A DNA stretch of 64,000 nt from Cypionkella psychrotolerans (GTDB lineage Bacteria > Pseudomonadota > Alphaproteobacteria > Rhodobacterales > Rhodobacteraceae): contig NZ_LGIC01000061.1 of the NCBI RefSeq assembly GCF_001294535.1, positions 186,001-250,000 of the forward strand. The letters run 5' to 3'. This document shows, piece by piece, positions 52,535-61,765 of this stretch; positions within the stretch are counted from its first letter, which is position 1; every line of letters starts with the position of its first letter. A program made the translations under genes and the position numbers. The notes beneath the pieces are model-generated. The model did no database searches and had not been told where the DNA came from. It was given only the letters and a program-made list of their open reading frames with translations.

Positions 52535-52843
52535 ATGCAGACGCATAGTGCCAAACGCGTAGAAATCCTGATTGAAGCACCGTTAGAGTTGCGCCTGACT
52601 GACGCGCTGGAGGCGGCTGGGATAAAAGGCTTCTCCGTTTTGCCTGTGTTGGGCGGCGCAGGCAGATCCGGTAGATGGAGCCGCGAGGGCCAGGTCGGTC
52701 GCACGGGGATGGTTGCGATAATCTGCGTGATTCGCCCCGAACGGCTAGATACCCTGCTAGAGGCGGCGTTTGCGGTGGTAAAGCCGCATATCGGCATGGT
52801 TTCCATAGGCGATGTACAGGTCTTGCGCGCCGAACGGTTCTAG
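52535..52843 (+). CDS. SbtB-like PII-family protein
   Basis: A 102-residue PII-like protein. It has a ferredoxin-like core (VEILIEAPLELRLTDALEAA; IKGFSVLPVLGGAG with Gly-rich loop) and the second strand pair VAIICVIRPERLDTLLEAA. In cyanobacteria SbtB binds adenine nucleotides such as cAMP and blocks SbtA; the same partnership is expected here. The uridylylated Tyr of GlnB is absent, as usual for SbtB. The rimP promoter begins two bases after its stop. Confidence 0.82.
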   Translation: MQTHSAKRVEILIEAPLELRLTDALEAAGIKGFSVLPVLGGAGRSGRWSREGQVGRTGMVAIICVIRPERLDTLLEAAFAVVKPHIGMVSIGDVQVLRAERF

Positions 52844-52845
52844 CC

Positions 52846-52874
52846 TTGCAAACCGCAGGGGATCGGCCTATATC
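52846..52874 (+). promoter_or_regulatory. Probable promoter of the rimP-nusA-infB operon
   Basis: TTGCAA (52846-52851) and TATATC (52869-52874) are 17 bases apart. An 8-bp perfect inverted repeat CAGGGGAT/ATCCCCTG (52856-52863 with 52872-52879) overlaps the spacer and -10 and could be an operator. Confidence 0.5.
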
Positions 52875-52926
52875 CCCTGTAACAGCTGCTTCCGGGTCCA
52901 AACCTGAAGCTACCGATCGTCACACG

Positions 52927-52949
52927 CGGGCCTGTTGGCCCGTTTTTTT
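52927..52949 (+). terminator. Intrinsic terminator inside the rimP leader
   Basis: Stem CGGGCC/GGCCCG (52927-52932 with 52937-52942), 4-base loop and seven T residues. It lies downstream of the predicted promoter and 14 bases before the rimP start, so it would be a premature terminator (attenuator) of this operon, or it ends sbtB transcription. A weaker hairpin (GCTTC/GAAGC, about 52890-52913) precedes it. Confidence 0.8.
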
Positions 52950-52963
52950 GTTTTTGGAACATC

Positions 52964-53569
52964 ATGTCTGATCTGATTGCCAAAACCGCTATGGATCGCC
53001 GCTTGGCCGATATCGTCACTCCGGTGATTGAGGGGCTTGGCTTTGAACTGGTGCGGATTCGTTTGATGGGCGGGGCGACCCGCACGTTGCAAATCATGGC
53101 CGACCGTCCTGAGGGCGGGATTGAGGTCGATGATTGCGGGGAAATTTCCACTGCGGTTTCGGCTGTGCTGGACGTGGAAGACCCGATTGAGGAGAACTTC
53201 GTGTTGGAAGTGTCCTCGCCGGGGATTGACCGCCCGCTGACCCGTCTTAAAGATTTTGAGATGTGGAAGGGCTGGGAAACCCGCGTCGAGACCACCGAAC
53301 TGATCGACGGCCGCCGCCGCTTCAAGGGCACCTTGGCAGGCGTTGAGGGCGAGGAAGTGCTGATCGAGATTGAAGAACCAACGGGCGTTGTCACCATCGG
53401 TTTGCAGTTTGAATGGCTGGCCGATGCCAAGCTGATCCTGACTGATGAGTTGATCACCGAAATGCTGCGGCAGAAGAAAGCCAGCGGCGTGATCGACGAA
53501 TCAGCCTTTGACGAGATTGAAACATCTGAGGGCGACGAAGAAGACGCTCCAGAACCCACCAAACACTAA
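52964..53569 (+). CDS. rimP: Ribosome maturation factor RimP
   Basis: A 201-residue factor for 30S assembly. The N-terminal alpha/beta domain ([20 protein letters not shown]) is followed by [20 protein letters not shown], the linker to the SH3-like C-terminal domain (about residues 95-170). An acidic C-terminal tail ([13 protein letters not shown]) is longer than in E. coli. It starts the operon continuing with nusA after 14 bases. Confidence 0.95.
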   Translation: MSDLIAKTAMDRRLADIVTPVIEGLGFELVRIRLMGGATRTLQIMADRPEGGIEVDDCGEISTAVSAVLDVEDPIEENFVLEVSSPGIDRPLTRLKDFEMWKGWETRVETTELIDGRRRFKGTLAGVEGEEVLIEIEEPTGVVTIGLQFEWLADAKLILTDELITEMLRQKKASGVIDESAFDEIETSEGDEEDAPEPTKH

Positions 53570-53583
53570 GCGGGAGAATTCCG

Positions 53584-55194
53584 ATGGCGATTACCTCTGC
53601 CAACCAGCTTGAGCTTTTGCAAACCGCCGAAGCGGTGGCGCGCGAAAAGATGATCGAGCCCGAGCTGGTCATTCAGGCGATGGAAGACAGCCTCGCCCGT
53701 GCGGCCAAGTCGCGCTACGGCGCGGATATGGACATCCGGGTGAAAATCGACCGCAAGACCGGGCGCGCGACCTTTGCGCGTATTCGGACGGTGGTTGAGG
53801 ATGATGGCGTCGAGAATCACCACGCTCAGTTGACGGTGAAGCAGGCGAAGGATCACCTGAAAGACCCGCAGATCGGTGACGAGATCATCGACGAAGTGCC
53901 GCCCGTTGATCTGGGCCGGATCGCGGCGCAATCGGCCAAGCAGGTGATCTTGCAGAAGGTCCGCGAAGCCGAGCGTGACCGTCAGTATGAAGAATTCAAA
54001 GACCGCAAGGGCACGATCATCAACGGTCAGGTCAAGCGCGAGGAATACGGCAATATCATCGTCGATATTGGCCGGGGCGAAGCGATTTTGCGCCGCAATG
54101 AGAAAATCGGACGCGAGTCGTATCGCCCGAACGACCGGATTCGCTGCTACATCAAGGACGTGCGCCGCGAAGCGCGTGGGCCGCAGGTGTTCCTAAGCCG
54201 GACCGACCCGCAGTTCATGGCGGAACTGTTCAAGATGGAAGTGCCAGAGATTTACGATGGCATTATCGAGATCAAAGCCGTGGCGCGGGATCCGGGCTCA
54301 CGCGCGAAGATCGCGGTGATTTCCTATGACAACTCGATTGACCCAGTTGGGGCTTGCGTCGGTATGCGCGGCAGCCGGGTGCAGGCGGTTGTGAACGAAT
54401 TGCAGGGCGAGAAGATCGACATCATTCCGTGGAATGCGGATCAGGCGACCTTTTTGGTGAACGCATTGCAGCCGGCAGAAGTTTCCAAGGTTGTGATCGA
54501 CGATGATGCCGGCAAGATCGAAGTCGTGGTGCCGGATGAGCAGCTGTCGCTGGCGATTGGTCGCCGCGGTCAGAACGTGCGTCTGGCCAGCCAGTTGACC
54601 GGCTTGGACATTGATATCGTGACGGAATCTGACGAATCCGCACGCCGTCAGGCTGAATTCGCTGAACGCACCAAACTGTTCATGGAATCGTTGGATATCG
54701 ACGAGATGATGGCGCAGTTGCTGGTGTCGGAAGGCTTCGCGAACCTCGAAGAAGTCGCTTACGTCGAAGCGGACGAGTTGCTGTCGATTGACGGCTTCGA
54801 CGAAGGCACGGCGGGCGAGTTGCAGGCGCGGGCACGGGATTATCTGGAAGCGGTCAACACCAAGGCTATGGAAGCTGCACGGGCGTTGGGCGTTGAGGAC
54901 TCACTGGTTGAATTTGAGGGGCTTACTCCCCAAATGCTGGAAGCGCTGGCGAAAGACGGCATCAAGACGCTGGAAGACTTCGCGACTTGTGCCGACTGGG
55001 AACTGGCTGGTGGTTGGACCACGGAAAATGGTCAGCGCAAGAAGGATGAGGGCGTTCTGGAGAAGTTTGACGTTTCGCTGGAAGAGGCGCAGACTTTGGT
55101 GATGACCGCCCGCGTTATGCTGGGCTGGGTCGATCCGACTGAACTGGCCTCGGCCACGGAAGAGGTCGACGAAGACGCGGAGGCCGAGGCCTGA
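53584..55194 (+). CDS. nusA: Transcription termination/antitermination factor NusA
   Basis: A 536-residue protein. N-terminal RNA-polymerase-binding domain (residues 1-125), S1 domain (GTIINGQVKREEYGNIIVDI, about 137-200), two KH domains (GACVGMRGSRVQAVVNEL; LSLAIGRRGQNVRLASQL) and C-terminal helical repeats with an acidic tail. It modulates pausing, termination and antitermination. The start follows GCGGGAGAA. Confidence 0.97.
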   Translation: MAITSANQLELLQTAEAVAREKMIEPELVIQAMEDSLARAAKSRYGADMDIRVKIDRKTGRATFARIRTVVEDDGVENHHAQLTVKQAKDHLKDPQIGDEIIDEVPPVDLGRIAAQSAKQVILQKVREAERDRQYEEFKDRKGTIINGQVKREEYGNIIVDIGRGEAILRRNEKIGRESYRPNDRIRCYIKDVRREARGPQVFLSRTDPQFMAELFKMEVPEIYDGIIEIKAVARDPGSRAKIAVISYDNSIDPVGACVGMRGSRVQAVVNELQGEKIDIIPWNADQATFLVNALQPAEVSKVVIDDDAGKIEVVVPDEQLSLAIGRRGQNVRLASQLTGLDIDIVTESDESARRQAEFAERTKLFMESLDIDEMMAQLLVSEGFANLEEVAYVEADELLSIDGFDEGTAGELQARARDYLEAVNTKAMEAARALGVEDSLVEFEGLTPQMLEALAKDGIKTLEDFATCADWELAGGWTTENGQRKKDEGVLEKFDVSLEEAQTLVMTARVMLGWVDPTELASATEEVDEDAEAEA

Positions 55195-55215
55195 TTTAGG
55201 CCTCGGGGGAATACC

Positions 55216-55851
55216 GTGACGCGCGGTGGCCGGGAAAATCTGCAAGACGACCCGGAACGCAAGTGCATTGCGACCGGGGAAAGCCAGCCGAAAGCGGGTC
55301 TGATTCGCTTTTGTCTGGGGCCGGAAGATCTGATCGTGCCGGATATTCTGGCACGGTTGCCGGGCCGGGGATTCTATGTCTCGGCAGACCGGGCGGCGAT
55401 TGAGAAGGCGGCGAAGAAGGGTTTGTTCTCTCGCGCCGCGCGCCAGCCGGTCAAGGTGCCGGATAATCTGGCCGATCTGGTGGAAACGCTGCTGTTGCGG
55501 CGGGTGGTTGATCTGATCAGTTTGGCCCGCAAAGCCAGCGGGGCCGTGATGGGCTATGAGAAGGTCAAGGAATGGCTGCAAAAGGACAAGGTGCGGGTGC
55601 TTTTGCAAGCCGCCGACGGGTCTGAACGCGGTAAGACAAAGTTGCGCGCGCCGGATGGCGAGGGGTCGTATATCGGCTTTTTGTCAGCGGAGGAATTGGG
55701 TTTGGCTTTCGGGCGCGAACGTGCGATACACGCCGCGCTTGGCGCTGGTGGACTCACGACGCGTGTTGTAGAGGAAGCGGCAAGGCTGGCTGGGTTGCGT
55801 GGGCAAACCGTTCAGCAGGATGGCGACGAGATCGCCTTGAAGGATACGTAG
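55216..55851 (+). CDS. YlxR (DUF448) fused to an L7Ae-like RNA-binding domain
   Basis: A 211-residue protein: an N-terminal YlxR domain ([36 protein letters not shown], residues 15-80) and an L7Ae/L30e-like domain ([20 protein letters not shown], about 100-200). The fusion of the two is usual in alphaproteobacteria, while other bacteria have separate YlxR and YlxQ genes. It presumably binds RNA or the transcription/translation machinery. A GTG start at 55216 follows the GGGGGAA ribosome site. Confidence 0.88.
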   Translation: MTRGGRENLQDDPERKCIATGESQPKAGLIRFCLGPEDLIVPDILARLPGRGFYVSADRAAIEKAAKKGLFSRAARQPVKVPDNLADLVETLLLRRVVDLISLARKASGAVMGYEKVKEWLQKDKVRVLLQAADGSERGKTKLRAPDGEGSYIGFLSAEELGLAFGRERAIHAALGAGGLTTRVVEEAARLAGLRGQTVQQDGDEIALKDT

Positions 55852-55856
55852 GACGC

Positions 55857-58466
55857 ATGAGCGATACAGACGGCAAAAAACCCCTCGGCCTGGGTGGCGC
55901 ACCTCGTTCCGGTCAGGTGAAGCAAAGCTTCTCCCATGGCCGCACGAAAAGCGTTGTGGTCGAGACGAAGCGCAAGCGCGTGGTCGTGCCAGTGGCAGCG
56001 GCCAAACCGGGCACGCCCGGCGCTGCGGCTGCGGCGGGGTCTGCATCACATCTGGGCGATCCGTCGAAGCGCCCCGCTGGCATTTCCGATGCCGAAATGG
56101 AACGCCGTCTGGCGGCCTTGCGCGTCGCCAAAGCGCGCGAAGCCGAAGACAACGCGCGCCGGGCCGAAGATGACAAGGCGCGTGACGAAGAACGCGCCCG
56201 CAAACGCCAAGAGGCTGAGGCCAAGGACCGCGAAGAACGCGAGCGTCTGGCTGCAGCGAAAGCCAAGGCGGATGAAGAAGAACGCCTGCGCGCCGAAGCC
56301 GCGGCGGAGGCCGTTGCGAAAGCTGCCGCCCGCAAGGCTGATGTGCTTGGCACCTCGCGTCGTCAGCCCGTGGCTGAAAAGCCTGCCGAGGCCGCAGCGT
56401 CGACAGCGCGTGGCGAACGTGCTGATCGCAATGCGCCCGCTGCACCGCCGTCCGCTGCCGAGACTGCTGCCCGTGCTCCGATGGGGGCCAAGCCCGCATT
56501 GGCGGTTCGCAAGGTGGATCGCGACCGTGAAGAACGCGAGCGTAACGCCAAGGCCAAGACCGATGACGGTCGCCGCACCGGCAAGTTGACGCTGAATGAT
56601 GCGCTCGCGGGCGAGGGCGGTCGTACCCGCTCGATGGCCGCGATGAAGCGCAAGCAAGAAAAAGCCCGCCAAAAGGCGCTGGGAATCGGCAAGCCCGAGA
56701 AGCAATTCCGCGACGTGCAGTTGCCGGAAACCATCACGGTTTCTGAACTGGCAAACCGGATGACCGAACGTGCTGCGGATGTTGTCAAAAGCCTGATGAA
56801 AATGGGCATGATGGTGACGATGAACCAAGCCATCGACGCCGATACCGCTGAACTTGTGATCGAAGAATTCGGCCACAAAGCGGTGCGCGTGTCGGATGCT
56901 GACGTGGAACAGGCGATTGAGCTGGTTGCAGATGCCGAAGGCACCCGGATCACCCGGCCGCCGATTGTCACCATTATGGGTCACGTTGACCACGGCAAAA
57001 CCTCGCTGCTGGATGCGATCCGCAAAGCGAATGTGGTGTCTGGCGAGGCCGGTGGCATCACCCAGCACATCGGCGCCTATCAGGTGACGACCGAAAAGGG
57101 TCAGGTTCTGACCTTCCTCGACACGCCCGGTCACGCTGCCTTTACCTCGATGCGGTCGCGCGGGGCTCAGGTGACGGATATTGTTGTGCTGGTGGTGGCG
57201 GCGGATGACGCCGTCATGCCGCAAACGATTGAAGCGATTGCCCATGCGAAAGCGGCGAAAGTGCCGATGATCGTGGCGATCAACAAAGTCGACAAATACG
57301 GCGCCGACCCGACCAAGGTGCGCACCGATCTGTTGCAACACGAGATTGTGGTGGAACAGATGTCGGGCGACGTGCAGGACGTTGAAGTTTCGGCCAAGAC
57401 CGGCCAAGGCATCGACGAATTGCTGGAAGCCATTGCTCTGCAAGCGGAAATTCTGGAACTGCGCGCCAACCCGAACCGGGCTGCAGCGGGTGCTGTGATT
57501 GAAGCGAAACTTGACGTTGGCCGTGGCCCGATTGCGACGGTTCTGGTGCAAAACGGCACCCTGCGCAAAGGCGACATCTTTGTCGTCGGCGAACAGTGGG
57601 GCAAGGTGCGTGCGCTGATCAACGACAAGGGCGAGCGGATTGACGAAGCTGGTCCCTCGGTTCCGGTCGAAGTTTTGGGCCTGTCGGGGACGCCCTCGGC
57701 TGGTGACACGCTGAACGTGGTGGAAACCGAAGCGCAAGCGCGGGAAATCGCGGACTACCGTTTGAAAACCGCCAAGGACAAACGCGCGGCGGCTGGTGCT
57801 GCGACGACGCTGGAACAGTTGATGGCGAAAGCCAAGGCAGATCAGTCGGTTGCTGAACTTCCGGTGCTGGTGAAGGCTGACGTGCAGGGTTCTGCCGAAG
57901 CCATCGTGCAAGCGCTTGAAAAGGTTGGCAACGACGAGGTGCGTGTCCGCGTGCTGTCTTATGGCGTCGGTGCTATCACCGATACCGACGTGATGTTGGC
58001 GGAAGCGTCGAAATGTCCGATCATCGGGTTTAACGTCCGGGCGAATGCCTCGGCGCGGAACTCGGCGCATCAGAAGGGCGTGGAAATCCGCTATTACTCG
58101 ATCATTTATGATCTGGTGGATGACATCAAGGCGGCGGCTTCGGGCTTGTTGAAGGCCGAGATCCGCGAAACCTTCATCGGTTATGCGACGATCAAAGAGG
58201 TGTTCAAGGTTACGGGCATCGGTCAGGTGGCTGGCTGCTTGGTCACCGAAGGCGTAGCGCGTCGTTCGGCGGGCGTGCGCTTGCTGCGGGATAACGTGGT
58301 GATCCATGAAGGCACGCTGAAGACGCTGAAGCGCTTCAAGGACGAGGTGAAGGAAGTCATCTCGGGTCAGGAATGCGGTATGGCGTTTGAACGCTATGAC
58401 GATGTGCGCGCAGGCGATGTCATCGAGATCTTTGAGCGCGAAGAAATTCAGCGCACTTTGGCCTAA
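55857..58466 (+). CDS. infB: Translation initiation factor IF-2
   Basis: An 869-residue GTPase that brings initiator tRNA to the ribosome. A long charged N-terminal region (about residues 80-200, rich in Ala/Arg/Glu/Lys) is predicted coiled coil. The G domain starts near 370 with [12 protein letters not shown] (G1), DTPGH (G3) and NKVDKYG (G4), then domains II-IV. It starts 5 bases after the YlxR gene. A strong terminator follows. Confidence 0.97.
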   Translation: MSDTDGKKPLGLGGAPRSGQVKQSFSHGRTKSVVVETKRKRVVVPVAAAKPGTPGAAAAAGSASHLGDPSKRPAGISDAEMERRLAALRVAKAREAEDNARRAEDDKARDEERARKRQEAEAKDREERERLAAAKAKADEEERLRAEAAAEAVAKAAARKADVLGTSRRQPVAEKPAEAAASTARGERADRNAPAAPPSAAETAARAPMGAKPALAVRKVDRDREERERNAKAKTDDGRRTGKLTLNDALAGEGGRTRSMAAMKRKQEKARQKALGIGKPEKQFRDVQLPETITVSELANRMTERAADVVKSLMKMGMMVTMNQAIDADTAELVIEEFGHKAVRVSDADVEQAIELVADAEGTRITRPPIVTIMGHVDHGKTSLLDAIRKANVVSGEAGGITQHIGAYQVTTEKGQVLTFLDTPGHAAFTSMRSRGAQVTDIVVLVVAADDAVMPQTIEAIAHAKAAKVPMIVAINKVDKYGADPTKVRTDLLQHEIVVEQMSGDVQDVEVSAKTGQGIDELLEAIALQAEILELRANPNRAAAGAVIEAKLDVGRGPIATVLVQNGTLRKGDIFVVGEQWGKVRALINDKGERIDEAGPSVPVEVLGLSGTPSAGDTLNVVETEAQAREIADYRLKTAKDKRAAAGAATTLEQLMAKAKADQSVAELPVLVKADVQGSAEAIVQALEKVGNDEVRVRVLSYGVGAITDTDVMLAEASKCPIIGFNVRANASARNSAHQKGVEIRYYSIIYDLVDDIKAAASGLLKAEIRETFIGYATIKEVFKVTGIGQVAGCLVTEGVARRSAGVRLLRDNVVIHEGTLKTLKRFKDEVKEVISGQECGMAFERYDDVRAGDVIEIFEREEIQRTLA

Positions 58467-58504
58467 TTATCGGTTCCCCGGCAACGGGGGCCTATTCCAA
58501 ATAG

Positions 58505-58535
58505 AAAAGGCCGGGGAAACCCGGCCTTTTTCTTT
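58505..58535. terminator. Bidirectional terminator after infB
   Basis: An 11-bp perfect stem (58505-58515 with 58520-58530) with a GAAA tetraloop and A/T runs on both sides, so it works for infB and for the small minus-strand gene ending at 58551. Confidence 0.9.
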
Positions 58536-58550
58536 ATTCTGATGGTGGAT

Positions 58551-58691
58551 TTAAGAGGCTTTGGCGCGGGTGACTGGATACCCTACGAAGGTTTTTTCAT
58601 CAACCTTCACCATGATCTTGCCATCGGCCATCTGGCCCACCAACAAGCCTTGAATAGAAACGCAACTTCCAACAGAAATCGTTCGTAGCAT
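58551..58691 (-). CDS. Small conserved-looking protein of 46 residues
   Basis: A short minus-strand reading frame codes a 46-residue protein that starts MLRTISVGSCVSIQGLLVGQ and ends KTFVGYPVTRAKAS. The alternating hydrophobic pattern with GKIMVKVDEKTFVGYPV suggests a small beta-barrel. A good ribosome site (GGGGGA, about 7 bases before the ATG) and the shared terminator at its 3' end support a real gene. I do not recognise a named family. Confidence 0.65.
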   Translation of the reverse strand: MLRTISVGSCVSIQGLLVGQMADGKIMVKVDEKTFVGYPVTRAKAS

Positions 58692-58803
58692 GTGCCAATC
58701 CCCCAATCAGCGGTTATTTGCTCAAGACTATGGGTGATTCGTTTAAATTCCCACTACAATTTCGCCACATTCGCGGAAAAGTTGTGGAATTTTAGGGCGG
58801 TTT

Positions 58804-59202
58804 CTAAAGCCAATCCCGCAGAATCGGGATCAGCGGCAGATCGGCAGCGGGCATCGGGTAGTCGCGCAGGTTTTGCGGGCGCACCCAAGCGAGGTTCTGG
58901 CCTTCCTGCGGGGCGGGGATACCCTCCCAACGGCGGCAGGCGAACAGGGGCATCAGCAAGTGGAAGTCGTCGTAGCTGTGGCTGGCGAAGGTCAGGGGTG
59001 CGAGGCAGCTTTTCCAGGTGTCGATGCCGAGTTCTTCTTTCAACTCGCGGATCAGAGCGGCTTCGGGGGTTTCTCCGACTTCGACCTTGCCGCCGGGGAA
59101 CTCCCACAGGCCCGCGAGGGATTTGCCCTCGGGACGTTGGGCCAAGAGGACGCGGCCTTCGGGGTCGATCAAAGCGACGGCGGAGACGAGGAGGGTTTTC
59201 AT
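58804..59202 (-). CDS. mutT: 8-oxo-dGTP diphosphatase MutT-type Nudix hydrolase
   Basis: A 132-residue Nudix protein. The Nudix box is GGKVEVGETPEAALIRELKE followed by ELGID (about residues 35-60). The N-terminus LLVSAVALIDPEGRVLLAQR and the WEFPGGK motif match MutT, which removes oxidised dGTP. The last residues (PILRDWL) are typical. It reads from argJ's downstream side, separated by a 73-base repeat-like gap. Confidence 0.9.
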   Translation of the reverse strand: MKTLLVSAVALIDPEGRVLLAQRPEGKSLAGLWEFPGGKVEVGETPEAALIRELKEELGIDTWKSCLAPLTFASHSYDDFHLLMPLFACRRWEGIPAPQEGQNLAWVRPQNLRDYPMPAADLPLIPILRDWL

Positions 59203-59228
59203 AGGGTCGCTCCGTTGGAACGGAGGAA

Positions 59229-59246
59229 CCGGGGGCCAGCCCCCGG
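59229..59246. repeat. GC-rich palindrome between argJ and mutT
   Basis: CCGGGGG/CCCCCGG (59229-59235 with 59240-59246), followed by a further CCCCCGG copy and an AT stretch; a second stem (CTCCGTT/AACGGAG) flanks it near 59210-59225. Elements of this appearance recur at gene ends in Rhodobacteraceae as I recall. It may terminate argJ. No second copy was seen in the window. Confidence 0.5.
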
Positions 59247-59275
59247 ACCCCCGGAATATTTAAGCCAATGTGAAA

Positions 59276-60619
59276 TCAGGAGCGGTAATCAGCGTTGATT
59301 TCGATGTAGCGGTTGGTCAGATCGCAGGTCCAGACCGAGCGTTTGGACTTGCCCAAGCCCATATCGACGGCGATCACCAGATCGGATTGCAGCATGTAGG
59401 CCGCACCGTCTTCCTCGCGGTAGTCAGGGTTGCGCCAACCGTTTTCGGCCACAAGAATGTCTCCGAAACGGATGCTCAGCTTGTCACGATCCGCCTCCGC
59501 GCCCGCCTTACCGATGGCGGCGACAATGCGACCCCAGTTCGGGTCTTGCCCTGCAATGGCGGTTTTCACGAGGGGAGAGTTGGCGATGGCCATGGCGAGT
59601 TTGTGGGCGTCGGCATTGGAGGCAGCACCCGTGATGCGGACCTCAACAAATTTGGTCGCGCCCTCGCCGTCGCGGATCACTTGGTGGGCGAGGTCCATCA
59701 TCACGCCACGCAGAGCGGTCTCGAAGGCTTTCAGGTGAACGCCCTTCAGTTCGGCGGCTTCGGATTTGCCTGTTGCGGCAAGCAGCAAGGTGTCGGAGGT
59801 TGAGGTATCGCTATCGACCGTGATCGCGTTGAACGTGTCGTCGGTGTTGCGCGACAGCAGTTTTTGCAGGTTGGTGGCGCTGATTTTGGCGTCGGTAAAG
59901 ATATAGACCAGCATCGTCGCCATATCCGGCGCGATCATGCCCGAGCCTTTGGCGATGCCCGCGATCTGGATCAGCCCGCCGTCGCCTTGCACGGTGGCGG
60001 AGGCACCTTTCGGGAAGGTATCGGTGGTCATCATCGCATGGGCGGCCATCTCGATGGCGTCTTCGCGTAGGTTGGCGGCGAGTTCGGCGGTTTTATTGGT
60101 GATTTTCTCGAACGGCAAAGGCTCGCCAATCACACCCGTCGAGGACGAGAACACGCGCGCTGCGGGGATGCCCAAGGCGTCGGCCACGCCGATGGTCACG
60201 GCGGCGACGGCTTCGTCACCGACGCGGCCCGTGAAGGCGTTGGAGTTGCCGGAGTTCACCACGATAGCTGCACCTGCATCCGCGGGGACTTTCAGCGCCA
60301 GTTTCGCCTGGCAATCGCGCACGCAGGCCGAGCGGGTGGAGGACCGGGTGAACACCCCGGCGATCGCAGTGCCGGGGGCCAAACGGACCAGCATCACATC
60401 CTTGCGGTTTTGGTATTTGATGCCTGCCTCAACGGCGGCAAATTCCACGCCTGCGATCTGCGGCAGGGTTGGGAAGGCAGCGGGGGCGAGGGGCGAGACG
60501 AGCTTGGCCTTCTTGACCTTTGCCTCGCCTGCGGGCGTTGTTACTTCGGGCGCGGCGGTTGCGGCTTTCAGCTTGGCCTTCAAGGACTTGACCTTCGCTT
60601 TCAACTCTTTCTTCGCCAT
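59276..60619 (-). CDS. argJ: Bifunctional glutamate N-acetyltransferase/amino-acid acetyltransferase
   Basis: A 447-residue arginine-biosynthesis enzyme that recycles the acetyl group from N-acetylornithine to glutamate. The self-cleavage site is in IAPDMATMLVYIFTDA, where the Thr after MA becomes the nucleophile of the beta chain. Blocks such as VVNSGNSNAFTG and VFSSSTGVIGEPLP are typical. The N-terminus carries about 45 extra residues rich in Lys and Ala (KKELKAKVKSLKAKLKAATA), longer than the usual ArgJ of about 400. The real start might be further in, but the ATG at 60619 is the only one with the extension in frame. Confidence 0.94.
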   Translation of the reverse strand: MAKKELKAKVKSLKAKLKAATAAPEVTTPAGEAKVKKAKLVSPLAPAAFPTLPQIAGVEFAAVEAGIKYQNRKDVMLVRLAPGTAIAGVFTRSSTRSACVRDCQAKLALKVPADAGAAIVVNSGNSNAFTGRVGDEAVAAVTIGVADALGIPAARVFSSSTGVIGEPLPFEKITNKTAELAANLREDAIEMAAHAMMTTDTFPKGASATVQGDGGLIQIAGIAKGSGMIAPDMATMLVYIFTDAKISATNLQKLLSRNTDDTFNAITVDSDTSTSDTLLLAATGKSEAAELKGVHLKAFETALRGVMMDLAHQVIRDGEGATKFVEVRITGAASNADAHKLAMAIANSPLVKTAIAGQDPNWGRIVAAIGKAGAEADRDKLSIRFGDILVAENGWRNPDYREEDGAAYMLQSDLVIAVDMGLGKSKRSVWTCDLTNRYIEINADYRS

Positions 60620-60653
60620 GCTGGCCCCCGTTTAACTATGTTGTTTATCTGAA

Positions 60654-60688
60654 ATCGGCGCGCAAACCGCCGAGGTCTGCGCGCCGAT
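60654..60688 (-). terminator. Hairpin between the parvulin gene and argJ
   Basis: An 11-bp perfect stem ATCGGCGCGCA/TGCGCGCCGAT (60654-60664 with 60678-60688). Read on the minus strand it follows the parvulin stop and is followed by TTTCAG, so it terminates or attenuates before argJ. Confidence 0.7.
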
Positions 60689-60718
60689 CATTAGCGCTTT
60701 AGCAAGGCTGCGTAACTG

Positions 60719-61567
60719 TTATTTATCAAGCAGCGTGGCGTCGCCGAGGAACTTCGGATCGACGCCTTCACCGGGTTTCTCAACTTTGGCGGCTTCGGTC
60801 AGGGTTTTGATGTGATCCTCGACCACCTTCTGCTCGATGCCCTGCGCCAATTCATCGCGCATCTCATCAAGGGTCGGCTTGGCGGCCACACGGGTTTCGC
60901 TGACCAAGATCAGGTGCCAGCCGAAATCGGATTTGATCGGGCCGGTGACTTCGCCCACTTTGGCGGCCACGACGGCATCTTCAAACGGCTTGACCATCGC
61001 GCCCAGACCGAACCAACCGAGATCACCACCCTGCGCGCCCGAACCGGTATCGGTCGAATTGGCCTTGGCGAGATCGGCGAAAACAGCGCCTTTTGCCAGT
61101 TCGGCCTTCAACTCATTGGCCTTTTCCTCGCTATCCACAAGGATGTGGGCGGCGTGATATTCGGTGGCGGGCTTGGCGTCTTTAAACTTGTCGTCATAGG
61201 CCTTTTGCAGCGCGGCATCGCTGACAGCGGCGGTCACAACCGGCTTCAAAGCAGCGTTGGACAGATAACTGCGGCGATCATTTTCCAGTTGCAGCGTGTC
61301 TTTTTTGGTCAGCTTGTCGCCCATCGACTGTTCCAGCACGGTTTGCTGAACCAGCTGATCCAAGATGCCTTTGAACAGCACATCCGGCGGCAAGGATTTA
61401 TACTGATCCGGCAGGCTTTCGCGCGCCACGATCATATTGCCCAAGGTGATGTTGGTGCCGTTCACCGTAGCGATCACCGTATCGGCGGTCGGGTCTTGCG
61501 CCAAAGCCGGGGTTGCAAGGGCGCAGCACAGTGCCATCCCTGCCATAAACCGCATCGCTTTTGCCAT
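60719..61567 (-). CDS. Periplasmic parvulin-type peptidylprolyl isomerase
   Basis: A 282-residue foldase with a Sec signal peptide (FMAGMALCCALATPALAQ, cleavage near residue 24), an N-terminal SurA/PrsA-like helical region and a parvulin domain (YHAAHILVDSEEKANELKAE; GGDLGWFGLGAMVKPFEDAV; GWHLILVSETR, about 140-235). It should assist folding of exported proteins. Divergent from secA across 198 bases, which suits its envelope role. The cluster parvulin-argJ-mutT reads in one direction. Confidence 0.9.
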   Translation of the reverse strand: MAKAMRFMAGMALCCALATPALAQDPTADTVIATVNGTNITLGNMIVARESLPDQYKSLPPDVLFKGILDQLVQQTVLEQSMGDKLTKKDTLQLENDRRSYLSNAALKPVVTAAVSDAALQKAYDDKFKDAKPATEYHAAHILVDSEEKANELKAELAKGAVFADLAKANSTDTGSGAQGGDLGWFGLGAMVKPFEDAVVAAKVGEVTGPIKSDFGWHLILVSETRVAAKPTLDEMRDELAQGIEQKVVEDHIKTLTEAAKVEKPGEGVDPKFLGDATLLDK

Positions 61568-61605
61568 CTCACACTCTCCTGATCGGTCCGCAACCCTGCG
61601 CGACG

Positions 61606-61634
61606 TTGACTATGCCGGGTCATACAATTACATC
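61606..61634 (+). promoter_or_regulatory. Possible secA promoter
   Basis: TTGACT (61606-61611) and TACATC (61629-61634), 17 bases apart. An imperfect inverted repeat CATCGCAC/GTGTGATG (61631-61638 with 61646-61653) overlaps the -10. The -10 match is poor. Confidence 0.3.
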
Positions 61635-61765
61635 GCACGGGTCACGTGTGATGCGGGTTTGCCCAAGCTTTGACGCCCTTCTAAGGAAGCAGCAGCGGTC
61701 GGGCAAGCCAGAGCCTCACACGATATTGTCAATACCGGTGGTCAATACGACCGGGCGGAGAACAC

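Noticed and set aside
56046-58307. A 753-codon minus-strand open frame opposite infB
   Set aside because: It is a mirror of high-GC codon use in infB; the product is His/Arg-rich without any recognisable domain.
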